From positions 1 to 33,436 of the forward strand of contig JAKAKL010000036.1 of NCBI GenBank assembly GCA_021824565.1: a DNA stretch of 33,436 nucleotides. The letters run 5' to 3'. Both the position numbers and the translations under genes were made by a program. Shown here one piece after another: positions 16,002-25,048 of this stretch (position 1 is the stretch's first letter; each line of letters begins with the position of its first letter). Origin of the DNA: Bacteroidota bacterium. GTDB taxonomy: Bacteria; Bacteroidota; Ignavibacteria; Ignavibacteriales; Ignavibacteriaceae. The notes beneath the pieces are model-generated. The model ran no database searches and was not told the DNA's origin. It worked only from the letters and a program-made list of their open reading frames with translations.

Positions 16002-16183
16002 ATAACATTTACTTAAGGGGTATAAGGAGCTGTAAAAATTAACATATTAAATGAACTATAATGATATGGTAAATAAGTAGCGGGAAGCTATTCCATATAA
16101 GTAAAAAGTTAAATTTAGTATTCTTTATCCCTTGACTGATTTTCTGCTTACCCGTCCGGCTTCAGACGGATTAAGAATGTTAT
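16002..16183 (-). other. attC-like imperfect inverted repeat between reductase gene and higB
   Basis: ATAACATT (16002-16009) pairs with AATGTTAT (16176-16183); after two unpaired bases (TA), CTTAA (16012-16016) pairs with TTAAG (16171-16175). Paired outer arms with TAAC/GTTA at the ends, and unpaired bases between the two paired blocks, are the layout of integron attC sites. It lies directly 3' of the reductase gene, whose stop codon sits inside the outer arm. At 182 bp it is longer than most known attC sites. The span carries no gene. Confidence 0.4.
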
Positions 16184-16184
16184 G
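16123..16184 (-). repeat. 3' element at the end of the reductase gene
   Basis: Second copy of the element at 15151-15212, same orientation. It contains CCGTC-N7-GGACGG-like pairing on the minus strand (GACGG at 16165-16169 with CCGTC at 16152-16156 on plus). Its end overlaps the reductase stop codon. Confidence 0.55.
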
Positions 16185-16833
16185 TATTAGTTGATTTTTC
16201 TATAATCAAATGCATTGCCTTATCGCTTGAAACATTTTTGATGCATTTATATCCCAATGATGCGAGATCCAAATTCATAAAAAGATTTTCACCGCGTCCT
16301 AAAATTACAGGGGATAGGACTAAATGTAATTCGTCAATCAGCCGGGCATTAAGATATTGACGAATTGTATTAACTCCTCCGCCAAGTCTTACATCTTTTC
16401 CGTTTGCGGAATCAAAAGCTTTTTCAAGAGCTGAATTAATTCCATCCGTAACAAAGTGAAATGTGGTGCCGCCTTCCATCTCGATAGGTCCGCGCTTATG
16501 ATTGGTTAAGATAAAGACAGGAACATGATACGGCGGGTTTTCTCCCCACCATCCTTTCCAATCAGCATTAGGTATGCCGCGATACGGACTAAACATGTTG
16601 CGCCCTAAAATCCATGCGCCTATATTTTTAAATCCGTTTTCGGCAAATTCATTGTCAACTCCTGTTGTGCCGCCGCTCTTTCCCAATACGTTTTGCTGAA
16701 ATATTTTTGTTGGGAAAAACCATTGGTGAAGCTCATGACCTCGTTCTCCTAATGGATTCTCAAGGCTTTGATTTGGTCCCGCGCCGTATCCATCGATTGA
16801 TATAGAAAAACTTGCCACACGTAATTTTTGCAT
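16180..16833 (-). CDS. Dihydrofolate reductase family protein (RibD C-terminal type)
   Basis: NADPH-dependent reductase of the RibD_C/DHFR-like fold, 217 aa, the usual length of the stand-alone family often annotated 'dihydrofolate reductase family protein'. Seen: VASFSISIDGYGAGPNQS at the N-terminus, GAWILGRNMFSPYRG, the cofactor loop VRLGGGVNTIRQYLNARLIDELHLVLSPVILGRGENLF. The substrate is unknown; it is not a folate DHFR of the usual kind and has no deaminase domain, so it is unlikely to serve riboflavin synthesis. ATG 16833 has AAGGA seven bases upstream. It lies upstream of higBA on the same strand, with a 3' element like the one after higA. Genes of this kind are typical of mobile cassettes. 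Confidence 0.88.
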   Translation of the reverse strand: MQKLRVASFSISIDGYGAGPNQSLENPLGERGHELHQWFFPTKIFQQNVLGKSGGTTGVDNEFAENGFKNIGAWILGRNMFSPYRGIPNADWKGWWGENPPYHVPVFILTNHKRGPIEMEGGTTFHFVTDGINSALEKAFDSANGKDVRLGGGVNTIRQYLNARLIDELHLVLSPVILGRGENLFMNLDLASLGYKCIKNVSSDKAMHLIIEKSTNT

Positions 16834-17110
16834 TTATAAATCCTTTCAAAAAAATTGAGATAACATCTAACTATATATTAAACGGATTACACATTATTTC
16901 TTTTGCGTGTTAGCACGATTTATCTTTTCGCCAATAGCTCCAACAAAAATTAGGCATATCAACTTTAATTTGCTTGTTTCTATTTATTAAAGATAACATT
17001 ATTGCTAACTCTTTGAATCGTTAACCCGGAAATTTGTTTTTTACTCTGTGCTGTGCTTATCAATTGACTTGCGATTATATCAGATTATTTTATCTTCAAA
17101 TATACTGACT

Positions 17111-18004
17111 ATGAAAAGAATAACATCCTTTGGTGAAATATTATTTGACGTTTACCCGGACGGCAGAAAGCTCGGCGGCGCTCCGTTCAATTTTATTTAT
17201 CACATAAAAAAAATAACCGGCAGCGGAAACTTTGTCAGCAGGATCGGCAGCGATAAGCCCGGCGATGAAATCTTCTGGTTTATGAGATCCAATTTCATTC
17301 CCACGCGATATATTCAAATAGATAACGAGCATCCTACCGGCGCCGCTTACGCAAATTTAGACGCGATGAAAATCCCTCACTGGGAAATTGCCGCCGGCTG
17401 CGCTTATGATTTTATTGAGAACGGAAGCAGGCTGCTTTGGCTGATTGAAAATGAAACCGACTGTCTTTACTTCGGCTCGCTCGTTCAAAGGAACAAAGAG
17501 TCGAGGAAAACATTGCGCTCGCTTTTCGGCAAAGATAAAAAATATTTCTGCGATCTAAATATCCGGCAGAATTTTTATTCAAAAGAAATAATTGAAGAAT
17601 CGCTTAAAGCTTCAAACGTATTAAAGCTGAACGAAGACGAGTTGAAGCTGCTGAACGAATTATTCATAAAGCAAAATGCAGATGAGATAAGCCTTGCGAA
17701 GAAAATTTCGGAAATATTCGAGCTTGATCTTGTTTGTGTAACGCAAGGCGAGCGCGGCGCGGTATTATATTCCGACGGCAGATCCGATTACCGGTGCGCG
17801 TCGGTTGAAAACGTTGTCGATACGGTCGGCGCCGGCGACGCATACGCGGCGATTCTGTGCTTAGGGTATTTAAGCGATTGGAATTTAGAAAAAATAAATA
17901 AAGCCGCCTCCGGATTTGCGGGAAAGATCGTCGGCATTAACGGTGCGCTTCCAAAGGACGACACTATATATATTAAATTCAAAGAGGAGTTATTAAATGA
18001 ATGA
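17111..18004 (+). CDS. PfkB-family sugar kinase, probable fructokinase
   Basis: ATP-dependent ribokinase-family kinase of 297 aa. The N-terminus has FGEILFDVYPDGRKLGGAPFNF, the GGAP motif being typical of fructokinases, and the C-terminal PfkB signature DTVGAGDAYAA has the catalytic base D243. The expected reaction is fructose to fructose-6-phosphate. ATG 17111 is chosen because FGEI lies seven residues inside, as in the family; a longer frame from 17048 adds non-conserved residues. It overlaps the SPS gene by eight bases (ATGAATGA), so translation is coupled. In this operon it would recapture the fructose released by sucrose synthase and supply the fructose-6-phosphate used by SPS. Confidence 0.9.
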   Translation: MKRITSFGEILFDVYPDGRKLGGAPFNFIYHIKKITGSGNFVSRIGSDKPGDEIFWFMRSNFIPTRYIQIDNEHPTGAAYANLDAMKIPHWEIAAGCAYDFIENGSRLLWLIENETDCLYFGSLVQRNKESRKTLRSLFGKDKKYFCDLNIRQNFYSKEIIEESLKASNVLKLNEDELKLLNELFIKQNADEISLAKKISEIFELDLVCVTQGERGAVLYSDGRSDYRCASVENVVDTVGAGDAYAAILCLGYLSDWNLEKINKAASGFAGKIVGINGALPKDDTIYIKFKEELLNE

Positions 18005-20186
18005 AAACAACGCGCATGAAAAGAAATTATATATTCAATTGTACAGCATCCACGGGCTTGTCCGCGGGCATAACCTTGAATTGGGTAGAGACGCCGATAC
18101 AGGCGGTCAGGTAAAATATGTTATCGAACTTGCAAACGCTTTAAGCGAAGACCCGCGAGTAGACAAAGTTGAACTGGTTACAAGGCTTATAAAAGATAAA
18201 AAGGTATCTCCGGATTATTCCCAGCACATTGAAAAGATAAACGATAAGTTCAGCATTGTAAGAATAAAATGCGGCGGCAAAAAATATATACGAAAAGAAC
18301 TGCTCTGGCAGCACCTTGAAGAGTTTGTAGATAAAAGTATTAAGCATATAAAATCCGCGGGCAGATTGCCGGACATAGTGCACAGCCATTACGCCGACGC
18401 AGGATATGTTTGCGGCGAGCTTACAAAATTCTTTGGAATGCCTTTGATTCATACCGGACATTCACTTGGAAAAGAAAAGCTGAGAAAGCTTCTCCAGGAC
18501 GGCATGGAGATGGAAGACATCGAAAAAAAATTTAAGATATGCCACAGGATAAACGTCGAAGAGGATGTTATATACTTTGCTGATAAAATAATAACCAGTA
18601 CCCGCCAGGAAATTCAAAAACAGTACGCAGCATATAAAAATGTAAACTTTGAAAAGTTTAAGATAATTCCGCCAGGTGTTGACCTGGAAAAATTTTTCTC
18701 GTATAACAGACCCGAACAAGTTCAGGATGAAGTAATAAAATTAAGAGAAGTGATTACAGAAAAGCTAATGCGCTTTTTTGTAGACGGAAGCAAGCCATTG
18801 ATACTTTCGATAAGCCGTGCGGCGAAGAAGAAGAATATTGCAGGACTAATTACAGCGTATGGCGAAGATAAAGAATTGCAGAAGAAAGCTAACCTTGCAA
18901 TCTTCGCAGGCATCAGAAAAGATATTCAGACAATGGAAGAAAACGAAAAAGAAGTGCTGACGGAAATCTTGCTTCTAATGGACAAATACGATCTCTACGG
19001 AAGGCTTGCTATTCCGAAAAGACACGACAGCGCGCATGAGGTTCCTGAACTGTATAGAATAGCTGCGGAGAGCGGAGGCATTTTCGTTAATCCCGCCTTT
19101 ACAGAGCCTTTCGGATTAACTTTGATTGAAGCGGCGGCTTCCGGAGTGCCCGTCGTTTCTACAGACGACGGCGGACCAAGAGATATAATTAATAATTGTA
19201 AAAACGGTCTGCTGGTTGATGTAGCCGACACAAAAAATATTTCCGACGCGCTTAATAAAATTTTAGACGATAAAAAATTATGGAATGATTTCTCTGAGAA
19301 TGGAATTATTAATGTGAAAAAATATTATACGTGGAAGGCGCATGTTGATTCATATTTAATTGAAGCTGCTGGTCTCAGCGGAGAACGGCAAAGAACAAAT
19401 ACATTTGAAAATATTGGGAAGAAATTATTCGGCATACAAAAAATAATAATCAGCGATATAGATAATACCTTGCTGGGCGATGAAAGGGCGCTGGAAGAAT
19501 TCATTTTATTCTTAAGCAAATACAAGGGGAAAATAGGATTCGCGGTTGCAACCGGACGATCAATTGAATCGGCGCTTGAAGTATTGAACGAATATTCCGT
19601 ACCTGTACCGGATGTAATAATTTCTTCTGTCGGCTCGGAAATATTTTACAATGACAGCGGAAAATTAATTTACTCAAAAGGATGGGATAACCACATTTCA
19701 CATTTGTGGAAAAAAGATACAGTTGCGGACTTGCTGGGTAAATTTAACTTTCTTACCTGCCAGGAAAGCGCCGCGCAAAGGAAATATAAAATAAGTTATT
19801 TTATTGAAAACGGTGAAGAGAATCTTCAAAAAGTAAAAGATGCAGTAATGAAAAATAAACTAAAAGTAAATTTAATTTTCAGTCATGGCAGCCTTCTCGA
19901 CGTGCTGCCTTACAGAGCATCAAAAGGAAAGGCGATAAGGTACCTCTCTTTCGGCTGGAATATACCACACAAAAATATTTTAATTGCGGGAGATTCGGGC
20001 AACGACATCGGAATGCTGAAAGGAGAAATGCTCGGAGTAGTTGTTGCAAATTACAGCCCCGAACTTGAACCGCTGAAAGGAAGTAAAAGAATTTATTTTG
20101 CCGGGCGTCCTTATGCCGGCGGGATTATTGAAGGTATAAAATTTTATGATTTCCTGAGCGATGGAAAGGATAACGGTCATGGATAA
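17997..20186 (+). CDS. Sucrose-phosphate synthase fused to sucrose-phosphatase domain
   Basis: Two-domain cytoplasmic enzyme of 729 aa. Residues about 10-470 are a GT4 glycosyltransferase of the SPS type: QLYSIHGLVRGHNLELGRDADTGGQ at the N-terminus, HSHYADAGYVC, TGHSLGKEK, and the EX7E motif with E370 and E378 in FTEPFGLTLIEAA. Residues about 480-725 are a HAD-IIB phosphatase domain with nucleophile and acid D487/D489 in SDIDNTLLG and motif IV GDSGND at about 665-670 (D666, D670). SPS joins NDP-glucose and fructose-6-phosphate to sucrose-6-phosphate, and the HAD part should remove the phosphate. All key residues of both parts are present, so the fusion looks complete. The ribosome site GAGGAG lies just upstream. 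It overlaps sucrose synthase by eight bases. Confidence 0.93.
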   Translation: MNENNAHEKKLYIQLYSIHGLVRGHNLELGRDADTGGQVKYVIELANALSEDPRVDKVELVTRLIKDKKVSPDYSQHIEKINDKFSIVRIKCGGKKYIRKELLWQHLEEFVDKSIKHIKSAGRLPDIVHSHYADAGYVCGELTKFFGMPLIHTGHSLGKEKLRKLLQDGMEMEDIEKKFKICHRINVEEDVIYFADKIITSTRQEIQKQYAAYKNVNFEKFKIIPPGVDLEKFFSYNRPEQVQDEVIKLREVITEKLMRFFVDGSKPLILSISRAAKKKNIAGLITAYGEDKELQKKANLAIFAGIRKDIQTMEENEKEVLTEILLLMDKYDLYGRLAIPKRHDSAHEVPELYRIAAESGGIFVNPAFTEPFGLTLIEAAASGVPVVSTDDGGPRDIINNCKNGLLVDVADTKNISDALNKILDDKKLWNDFSENGIINVKKYYTWKAHVDSYLIEAAGLSGERQRTNTFENIGKKLFGIQKIIISDIDNTLLGDERALEEFILFLSKYKGKIGFAVATGRSIESALEVLNEYSVPVPDVIISSVGSEIFYNDSGKLIYSKGWDNHISHLWKKDTVADLLGKFNFLTCQESAAQRKYKISYFIENGEENLQKVKDAVMKNKLKVNLIFSHGSLLDVLPYRASKGKAIRYLSFGWNIPHKNILIAGDSGNDIGMLKGEMLGVVVANYSPELEPLKGSKRIYFAGRPYAGGIIEGIKFYDFLSDGKDNGHG

Positions 20187-22572
20187 TGATGTTAAGAATT
20201 TAATCGAGGGGAACAAAAAAGATTTTTTCAACTTTTTATTACGCGTTGCATCCAGCGATGCTAAACTATTAGTGAAAGGGAATTTGCTTGAAGTTCTGGA
20301 CGGGTTTAAAAATAACTCCGACGGGTTTAATCATGACGCTTTGGAAAAGATCATCAGAAAAACCACAGAATCATTAGTAATTGGCAATGTGGTCTACATG
20401 GAAATCAGAGAAAGAATTGCGCGTCCTGATTTTTATATGTTCAATATTGAAGAAAGGTTTTATGAAAAAATTCCGCTGCATGAATTTCTTTTGGCGAGAG
20501 AGAAATTTATTACGCCGTCAAGTACTGATGATTTGTTAACGCTGAACTTCAGTACTTTTTACGATAAATTCCCAAGTATAAAAGAGCAGAAACACATTGG
20601 TCTCGGCGTCGGATACTTGAACCGTTATCTATCCAGCAACATGTTCATGCAGCCTGAGAAATTAAGAAACGCCTTATTCCAATTTTTGTTTGTTCATAAG
20701 TACAAAGCCCAGCAGCTAATATTAAACGGAAGAATTAAAAGCCCCGAACAGCTAAGCGGCAGCATTGATGAAGCGCTAAAATTTCTTCGTACAAAAAATG
20801 AAGATGATCCGTATTCTGGATTTACACACGAGCTTCAGCAAATGGGCTTTGAACCGGGACTTGGAAATACCGCGGGGAAAATAATCGAAAGTATGGAAAT
20901 GCTTGACGGACTGCTTCAATTTCCCGATCACGATACGCTGAAAGAATTTCTTTCGCGTGTGCCAATGATTTTTAATATCGCAATTATTTCACCTCACGGT
21001 TTTTTCGGTCAGGAAGGCGTTCTCGGCAAACCTGATACAGGCGGACAGGTAGTATATATTTTAGACCAGGTTAAAGCGCTGGAGAAAAAATTGATCGAGT
21101 CAATCGAAAATTCCGGTCTGAGTGCGAAACCCAGGATTATAATTTTAACAAGGCTTATTCCAAATGCCGACGGTACAACAGCAAACCAGCGGATTGAAAA
21201 AGTACACGAGACAAAAGATACATGGATTTTGCGCGTGCCATTTAGAACTCATAATAAAAATGTAACCGATAATTGGATTTCCAGATTTGAAGTTTGGCCT
21301 TACCTTGAAGATTTTGCCGAGGATTCTTACAAAGAATTGCTTGCCGAGTTCAGCGGAAAGCCAGACATAGTTATAGGGAATTATTCCGATGGAAATATGG
21401 TTGCGTTTATCCTTGCAAAAAAGTTCGGCGTTACCCAATGCAATATCGCGCATGCGCTTGAAAAAAGTAAATATCTATACGGCGCATTATATTGGAAAGA
21501 CCTTGAGCAGTTTTATAATTTTTCAATTCAATTTACTGCCGATTTAATAACAATGAACGCGGCTAATTTTATCATTACTTCTACTTACCAGGAAATTGCC
21601 GGTACTGAAAATAATATCGGGCAGTACGAATCCTATCAATATTTTTCTTTACCGGGGCTTTACCGTGTTGAGGGAGGAATTAATTTGTTTCATCCTAAAT
21701 TTAATATTGTCCCTCCGGGTGTAAATACAAAAATATTTTTCCCGTATACGCAAAAGGATGAGAGACTTAAAGAAATTCAAAAAGAACTCCATCAGATACT
21801 TTTTGAAAATATAGTTGATCGTGAAGTTTTTGGTAATCTTGAGAATCCAGATTTAGTGCCAATATTTTCATTGGCACGTCTTGATAAAATTAAAAATATA
21901 ACCGGGCTTGTTAATTGGTATGGTGAAAATGCGGAACTTCAAAAGCTGGCTAATTTAATTATTGTTGCCGGCAAAATAGATGCAAACGATTCTAACGATG
22001 GGGAAGAGAAAGAACAAATAAACTGGATGCATCATTTAATTAACCAATACAAATTACAAAACAAGATAAGATGGATTGGCAAGCTTTTAAGAAAAGATCA
22101 GACGGGAGAAATATACAGACTTATTGCAGATAAAAAAGGAATCTTTGTCCAGCCCGCATTATTTGAGGGTTTTGGCTTAACCGTGCTTGAAGCCATGAGA
22201 TCGGGGCTGCCTGTGTTCGCAACAATGTACGGCGGACCATTGGAAATAATTCAAGACAACGTTTCCGGTTTCCATATCGATCCGGTTAAAGGGAAGGAGT
22301 CATCAGAAAAGATTCTGAACTTTATTTTGAAATTCAAAAAAGAGCCGGCATTGTGGGATAAAATTTCTTCGAAAGCAATACAGAGAGTTGACAATGCTTT
22401 TAACTGGGAACTTTACGCGAATAATCTTTTATCTCTTGCAAAAATTTACGGCTTCTGGAAATATTCGACTAATATTGAGATGGAAGAAATGAATTCTTAT
22501 CTCGATGTTTTATATCATCTGCTATACAAGCCGCGCGCAAATGCACTTCTGGAAGAGCATAACAGACGATAA
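20179..22572 (+). CDS. Sucrose synthase
   Basis: GT4 enzyme of 797 aa that reversibly converts sucrose and NDP (ADP or UDP) to NDP-glucose and fructose. The length equals that of plant and cyanobacterial sucrose synthases. It has the N-terminal regulatory region (residues 1-260), the hallmark ISPHGFFGQEGVLGKPDTGGQVVYILDQV, then NYSDGNMVAFILAKKFGVTQCNIAHALEKSKY, PPGVNTKIFFPY, and EX7E with E663 and E671 in LFEGFGLTVLEAM. The second ATG (20179) is chosen because AAGGA at 20166-20170 sits eight bases before it and it overlaps the SPS stop in the same way the previous pair overlaps; the ATG at 20161 has no such site. It ends 12 bp from the convergent mscS gene. Direction in the cell, synthesis or cleavage, cannot be told from sequence. 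Confidence 0.94.
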   Translation: MDNDVKNLIEGNKKDFFNFLLRVASSDAKLLVKGNLLEVLDGFKNNSDGFNHDALEKIIRKTTESLVIGNVVYMEIRERIARPDFYMFNIEERFYEKIPLHEFLLAREKFITPSSTDDLLTLNFSTFYDKFPSIKEQKHIGLGVGYLNRYLSSNMFMQPEKLRNALFQFLFVHKYKAQQLILNGRIKSPEQLSGSIDEALKFLRTKNEDDPYSGFTHELQQMGFEPGLGNTAGKIIESMEMLDGLLQFPDHDTLKEFLSRVPMIFNIAIISPHGFFGQEGVLGKPDTGGQVVYILDQVKALEKKLIESIENSGLSAKPRIIILTRLIPNADGTTANQRIEKVHETKDTWILRVPFRTHNKNVTDNWISRFEVWPYLEDFAEDSYKELLAEFSGKPDIVIGNYSDGNMVAFILAKKFGVTQCNIAHALEKSKYLYGALYWKDLEQFYNFSIQFTADLITMNAANFIITSTYQEIAGTENNIGQYESYQYFSLPGLYRVEGGINLFHPKFNIVPPGVNTKIFFPYTQKDERLKEIQKELHQILFENIVDREVFGNLENPDLVPIFSLARLDKIKNITGLVNWYGENAELQKLANLIIVAGKIDANDSNDGEEKEQINWMHHLINQYKLQNKIRWIGKLLRKDQTGEIYRLIADKKGIFVQPALFEGFGLTVLEAMRSGLPVFATMYGGPLEIIQDNVSGFHIDPVKGKESSEKILNFILKFKKEPALWDKISSKAIQRVDNAFNWELYANNLLSLAKIYGFWKYSTNIEMEEMNSYLDVLYHLLYKPRANALLEEHNRR

Positions 22573-22584
22573 AAAAAATTTGCT

Positions 22585-23634
22585 TTAGTCTTTTTCAACA
22601 AAGATAGTTTGGGTCGGATACGCAAATCCAATATTTCGTTTGTTGAACTCATCAAGGATCTTAAGATTAATATCCTGTTGAGTATCCATAAACTTGTTGT
22701 AATCAGGATTATTAATAAAATAGACAAATTCAAAATTAAGGCTGGAGTCGCCGAAGCTTGCGAAATGTCCTCTATCATAATTCACGTCAGGCTGTTCTTC
22801 AATTATTTTTTTCACAAGCGAGGGAATTTCTTTTAATTGTTCGGATGCCGTTTGGTAAAGAACGCCTAATTTGAAAACAACTCTTCTTCTTTCCATTCTT
22901 TTATAGTTATGAATTCGGGAATCCGTAAGGTCGGTGTTTGAAAAAATTAATTGTTCGCCGCTAAGAGCGCGCAGCCGTGTGGTTTTAATTCCGATTTTTT
23001 CAATTGTGCCTGCTTTATCGCCGACGATTATAAAGTCCCCAATCTCAAACGGTCTGTCAAAAAATATTACAAGATAGCTGAATAAATCCTTAAGCACTGC
23101 CTGCGCAGCTAAAGCAACAGCAACACCGCCGATACCTAATCCCGTAACAACAGCCGATACCTTAAAGCCGAGATTATCTAATAGAAAAACTAAACCGATA
23201 CCCCAAATTAAAATGGAAATTAATGTTGAAATGCCTTTAAGCTCTTTTTGCTTTTCCGTTCCACCTTCTTGTTTGCTTAAATATGCCGTGAATAAATACT
23301 GGAGAGTAGAAATTATTAATTTTATAATTATGAATGTTAAGACAATTGTCGAAATAATATCAAGCGTATGAATAAACTTCGAACTTAACTGAAGCGTCTT
23401 GAGAGCCAAATAAAGCGCGATAAAGTATAAAAAAGGTATTACTAACTTTTGAATTATTTTTACGAGCGCTTGATCTAACTTCGTATTGTTTTTGTCAGCC
23501 CACGCTTTAATTTTTTTCAGTACAATTTTTTTAACAAAATAAATTACTAATATTCCTAAGATGAAGATTAGCAGCGCGGTGATATAGTTCAGTAAAGTGT
23601 TCCCGAAAAAAATTTTATCTAAGAATTCATGCAT
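22585..23634 (-). CDS. MscS-family mechanosensitive channel
   Basis: Membrane tension-gated channel of 349 aa that releases small solutes on hypo-osmotic shock. Five hydrophobic segments lie before the soluble part, at about residues 14-36, 66-86, 90-120, 140-160 and 165-195; the last is the pore helix with GLGIGGVAVALAAQAVLKDLFSYLVIFFDRPFEIGD. The MscS beta domain follows, with GTIEKIGIKTTRLRALSGEQLIFSNTDL and IHNYKRMERRRVVFKLGV. ATG 23634 has AGAGGAA upstream. It lies only 31 bp after hisIE on the same strand and could be read through from the his operon, and it faces the sucrose operon end to end with 12 bp between stops. A role in releasing sucrose or other solutes is an inference from position. 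Confidence 0.9.
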   Translation of the reverse strand: MHEFLDKIFFGNTLLNYITALLIFILGILVIYFVKKIVLKKIKAWADKNNTKLDQALVKIIQKLVIPFLYFIALYLALKTLQLSSKFIHTLDIISTIVLTFIIIKLIISTLQYLFTAYLSKQEGGTEKQKELKGISTLISILIWGIGLVFLLDNLGFKVSAVVTGLGIGGVAVALAAQAVLKDLFSYLVIFFDRPFEIGDFIIVGDKAGTIEKIGIKTTRLRALSGEQLIFSNTDLTDSRIHNYKRMERRRVVFKLGVLYQTASEQLKEIPSLVKKIIEEQPDVNYDRGHFASFGDSSLNFEFVYFINNPDYNKFMDTQQDINLKILDEFNKRNIGFAYPTQTIFVEKD

Positions 23635-23665
23635 TATAAATTCCTCTTAAAATAAATTTATATTT

Positions 23666-24280
23666 TCATTTACTATGACGCTTCTCAAGGTTTTTAACTA
23701 TCTCGTCAAAATCGATTTCCTGCTCGGCAAGCATGACAAAGAGATGATAAATCAAATCCGAAGTCTCATTTATGATCTCGTTCCTGTCGCGGTTCTTAGC
23801 GGCGATAACGGTTTCAATCGCTTCTTCGCCCACTTTCTGAATTATCCTGTTTGCGCCGGATTTAAATAAGCTTGTTGTGTAAGAATTTTCCGGCAGCTCT
23901 TTTTTTCTTTCTTTAATCAAACTGAAAAGCTCATTTAAAAAATCTAAAGAAGAAATTTTTTCTATATCGAAGCATGAATATTTTCCCGTGTGGCATGTAT
24001 TGCCGTCTGGCTTTGCGAATATGAGAAGCGAATCATTGTCGCAGTCGGCTTTTATATTTACAAGATGCAGAAAATTTCCCGATGTTTCTCCTTTTGTCCA
24101 AAGCTGATTCCTTGTACGGCTGAAAAAAGTAACAAGTTTTGTTTCCAATGTTTTCTCAAGCGCTTCTTTATTCATGAAGCCAAGCATTAAAACCTTATCA
24201 TTGCTGTCATCAACTACAATTGCGGGGATAAGTCCGTTAAGCTTTTCAAAATTTAGTTCCTGTAAATTTATCTTATCCAA
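23666..24280 (-). CDS. hisIE: Bifunctional phosphoribosyl-AMP cyclohydrolase / phosphoribosyl-ATP pyrophosphatase
   Basis: Catalyses steps 2 and 3 of histidine synthesis, 204 aa. The HisI part (about 1-110) has FMNKEALEKTLET, WTKGETSGN and the metal-binding set DCDNDSLL and CHTGKYSCF. The HisE part (about 115-204) has GANRIIQKVGEEAIETVIAAKNRDRNEIINETSDLIYHL with the acidic metal-binding residues. Both halves look complete. Last of the his genes, 12 bp after hisF, with AGGAAAA as ribosome site. No terminator before mscS was seen. Confidence 0.96.
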   Translation of the reverse strand: MDKINLQELNFEKLNGLIPAIVVDDSNDKVLMLGFMNKEALEKTLETKLVTFFSRTRNQLWTKGETSGNFLHLVNIKADCDNDSLLIFAKPDGNTCHTGKYSCFDIEKISSLDFLNELFSLIKERKKELPENSYTTSLFKSGANRIIQKVGEEAIETVIAAKNRDRNEIINETSDLIYHLFVMLAEQEIDFDEIVKNLEKRHSK

Positions 24281-24292
24281 AATTTTTCCTAT

Positions 24293-25048
24293 CTAATTTC
24301 TTATACTAATTCCATTTTCATTTAAATAATTTTTCAACTCTGCAATCGGCAATATATTAAAATGAAATAAACTTGCCGCGAGACATGCGTCAACATCCGC
24401 AAGCTTGAACGCATCTAAAAAATCTTCCTTCTTACCAGCTCCGCCGGAAGCGATAACCGGTATTGAAACGCTTGACGCAACCTGCTTTAAAAAATAATTA
24501 TCATAGCCGTCCTTCGTACCGTCTTTATCCATCGAAGTCAATAAAATTTCTCCGGCGCCGAGATCGGCAGCCCGCTTGCACCAATCCAACCCTGTTAGTT
24601 CTGTTTCTTCTCTTCCGCCTTTAATAAATACTTTATATTCATGTCCGTTATTTTTCACATCTATCGCCGCAACCACCGCCTGGCTTCCGAACCGTTTGGC
24701 AGCCTCTGAAATCAACGACGGATTTTTCACAATTGAAGAATTCAAAGAAACTTTATCAGCGCCAGCTTTCAGCAACGCCTCGATGTCGTTAATCTCCGAA
24801 ATGCCTCCGCCTACCGTAAAAGGAATTCTGATCGCTCTGGCAACATCTTTTACAAGAGAAATTAATGTTTTCCTTTTTTCCGCGGAAGCGGTGATATCAA
24901 GAAATATTAATTCATCGGCGCCTTCTTTTGAATACCTGGAAGCAAGCTCAACAGGCGAGCCCGCATCAACTAAATTTACAAAATTGGTTCCTTTTACAAC
25001 GCGACCGTCTTTAATATCAAGACAAGGTATTATTCTTTTACAAAGCAA
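24293..25048 (-). CDS. hisF: Imidazole glycerol phosphate synthase, cyclase subunit
   Basis: TIM-barrel partner of HisH; uses the ammonia from HisH to make imidazole glycerol phosphate and AICAR from PRFAR. The catalytic residues are D11 in IPCLDIKDG and D130 in VVAAIDVKN, the exact numbering of the well-studied HisF enzymes when the start is TTG at 25048. That start gives MLCKRIIPCLD and lies ten bases after GAAGGAG (25058-25065); the earlier TTG at 25057 would touch that ribosome site. It overlaps the end of hisA by 11 bp. Other blocks seen: FTVGGGISEINDIE, GADKVSLNSS, LLTSMDKDGTKDGYD and IASGGAGKKED. Length 251 aa, as usual. Confidence 0.95.
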   Translation of the reverse strand: MLCKRIIPCLDIKDGRVVKGTNFVNLVDAGSPVELASRYSKEGADELIFLDITASAEKRKTLISLVKDVARAIRIPFTVGGGISEINDIEALLKAGADKVSLNSSIVKNPSLISEAAKRFGSQAVVAAIDVKNNGHEYKVFIKGGREETELTGLDWCKRAADLGAGEILLTSMDKDGTKDGYDNYFLKQVASSVSIPVIASGGAGKKEDFLDAFKLADVDACLAASLFHFNILPIAELKNYLNENGISIRN

